In this document: in pieces, positions 63,550-64,000 of the stretch
How positions within the stretch are numbered: the first letter of the stretch is position 1
Layout: each line of letters opens with the position of its first letter
NCBI RefSeq assembly: GCF_000152885.1
Contig: NZ_CH672403.1
Span: 344,816 to 408,815 of the forward strand
DNA: 64,000 nucleotides
Reading direction: 5' to 3'
DNA from: Idiomarina baltica OS145
GTDB taxonomy: Bacteria; Pseudomonadota; Gammaproteobacteria; Enterobacterales; Alteromonadaceae
The notes under the pieces: model-generated
What the model saw: only the letters and a program-made list of their open reading frames with translations
Told to the model about the DNA's origin: nothing
Database searches by the model: none
Position numbers and translations under genes: made by a program

Positions 63550-64000
<451 letters not shown>

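Overview
The window looks like chromosomal DNA of a marine gammaproteobacterium in or near the Alteromonadales, most likely an Idiomarina-type organism. This is inferred from three things: conserved gene order (pilus/hof genes-aroK-aroB-damX-dam; recC-recB-recD without ptrA; lptM-lysA-dapF-yigA-xerC-yigB-uvrD; hemCDXY; recQ next to yigI-rarD), the protein sequences, and moderate GC. It is dense core genome. There is no prophage, insertion sequence or CRISPR array.

Layout. 1-2.8 kb: the end of a type IV pilus / DNA-uptake operon (PilM end, PilN, a PilO-PilP-like single protein, a short HofQ/ComE-type secretin). 2.8-7 kb: aroK (its Walker A region is scrambled by three single-base losses), aroB, damX, dam. 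7-10 kb: ElaA-like acetyltransferase, RsmJ, peroxiredoxin, YhiN-like flavoprotein. 9.8-16.4 kb: small proteins, phospholipase A1, phosphatase, uracil-DNA glycosylase family protein and ferredoxin-NADP reductase. 16.4-16.6 kb: Fur-like boxes, a promoter and an intrinsic terminator that together look like an unannotated iron-regulated small RNA. 16.6-21.5 kb: a 1640-residue pseudokinase-ATPase-GAF-GGDEF protein. 21.5-30.6 kb: recC-recB-recD as one overlapping unit. 30.8-43.3 kb: diguanylate cyclase, TPR protein, two-component pair, zinc-ribbon protein, threonine aldolase relative, a glutamate-receptor-like ion channel, ABC exporter, REC-EAL phosphodiesterase, MscS channel. 43.3-44 kb: a small heat-shock gene with a sigma-32 type promoter and a ROSE-like RNA thermometer. 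44-50.8 kb: degenerate GGDEF-EAL protein, DUF3630-like protein, recQ, yigI-like thioesterase, rarD, osmC. 50.9-57.7 kb: uvrD, yigB, xerC, DUF484, dapF, lysA and the small lipoprotein gene lptM. 57.8-62.9 kb: hemC-hemD-hemX-hemY, yceI, cytochrome b561. 62.98-63.26 kb: four 71-bp units of inverted REP-like palindromes. 63.3-64 kb: the 3' end of an rRNA operon on the minus strand (5S and partial 23S).

Themes. Genome maintenance is heavily represented (Dam, RecBCD, RecQ, UvrD, XerC, a UDG relative). There are four c-di-GMP family proteins: two GGDEF proteins with intact GG(E)EF, one EAL protein with intact catalytic motifs, and one with both domains degenerate. Many convergent gene pairs abut or overlap at their stop codons with no room for a terminator. 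The most novel-looking items are the putative Fur-controlled sRNA, the pseudokinase signalling protein, the palindrome array with compensatory base changes, and the damaged aroK P-loop.
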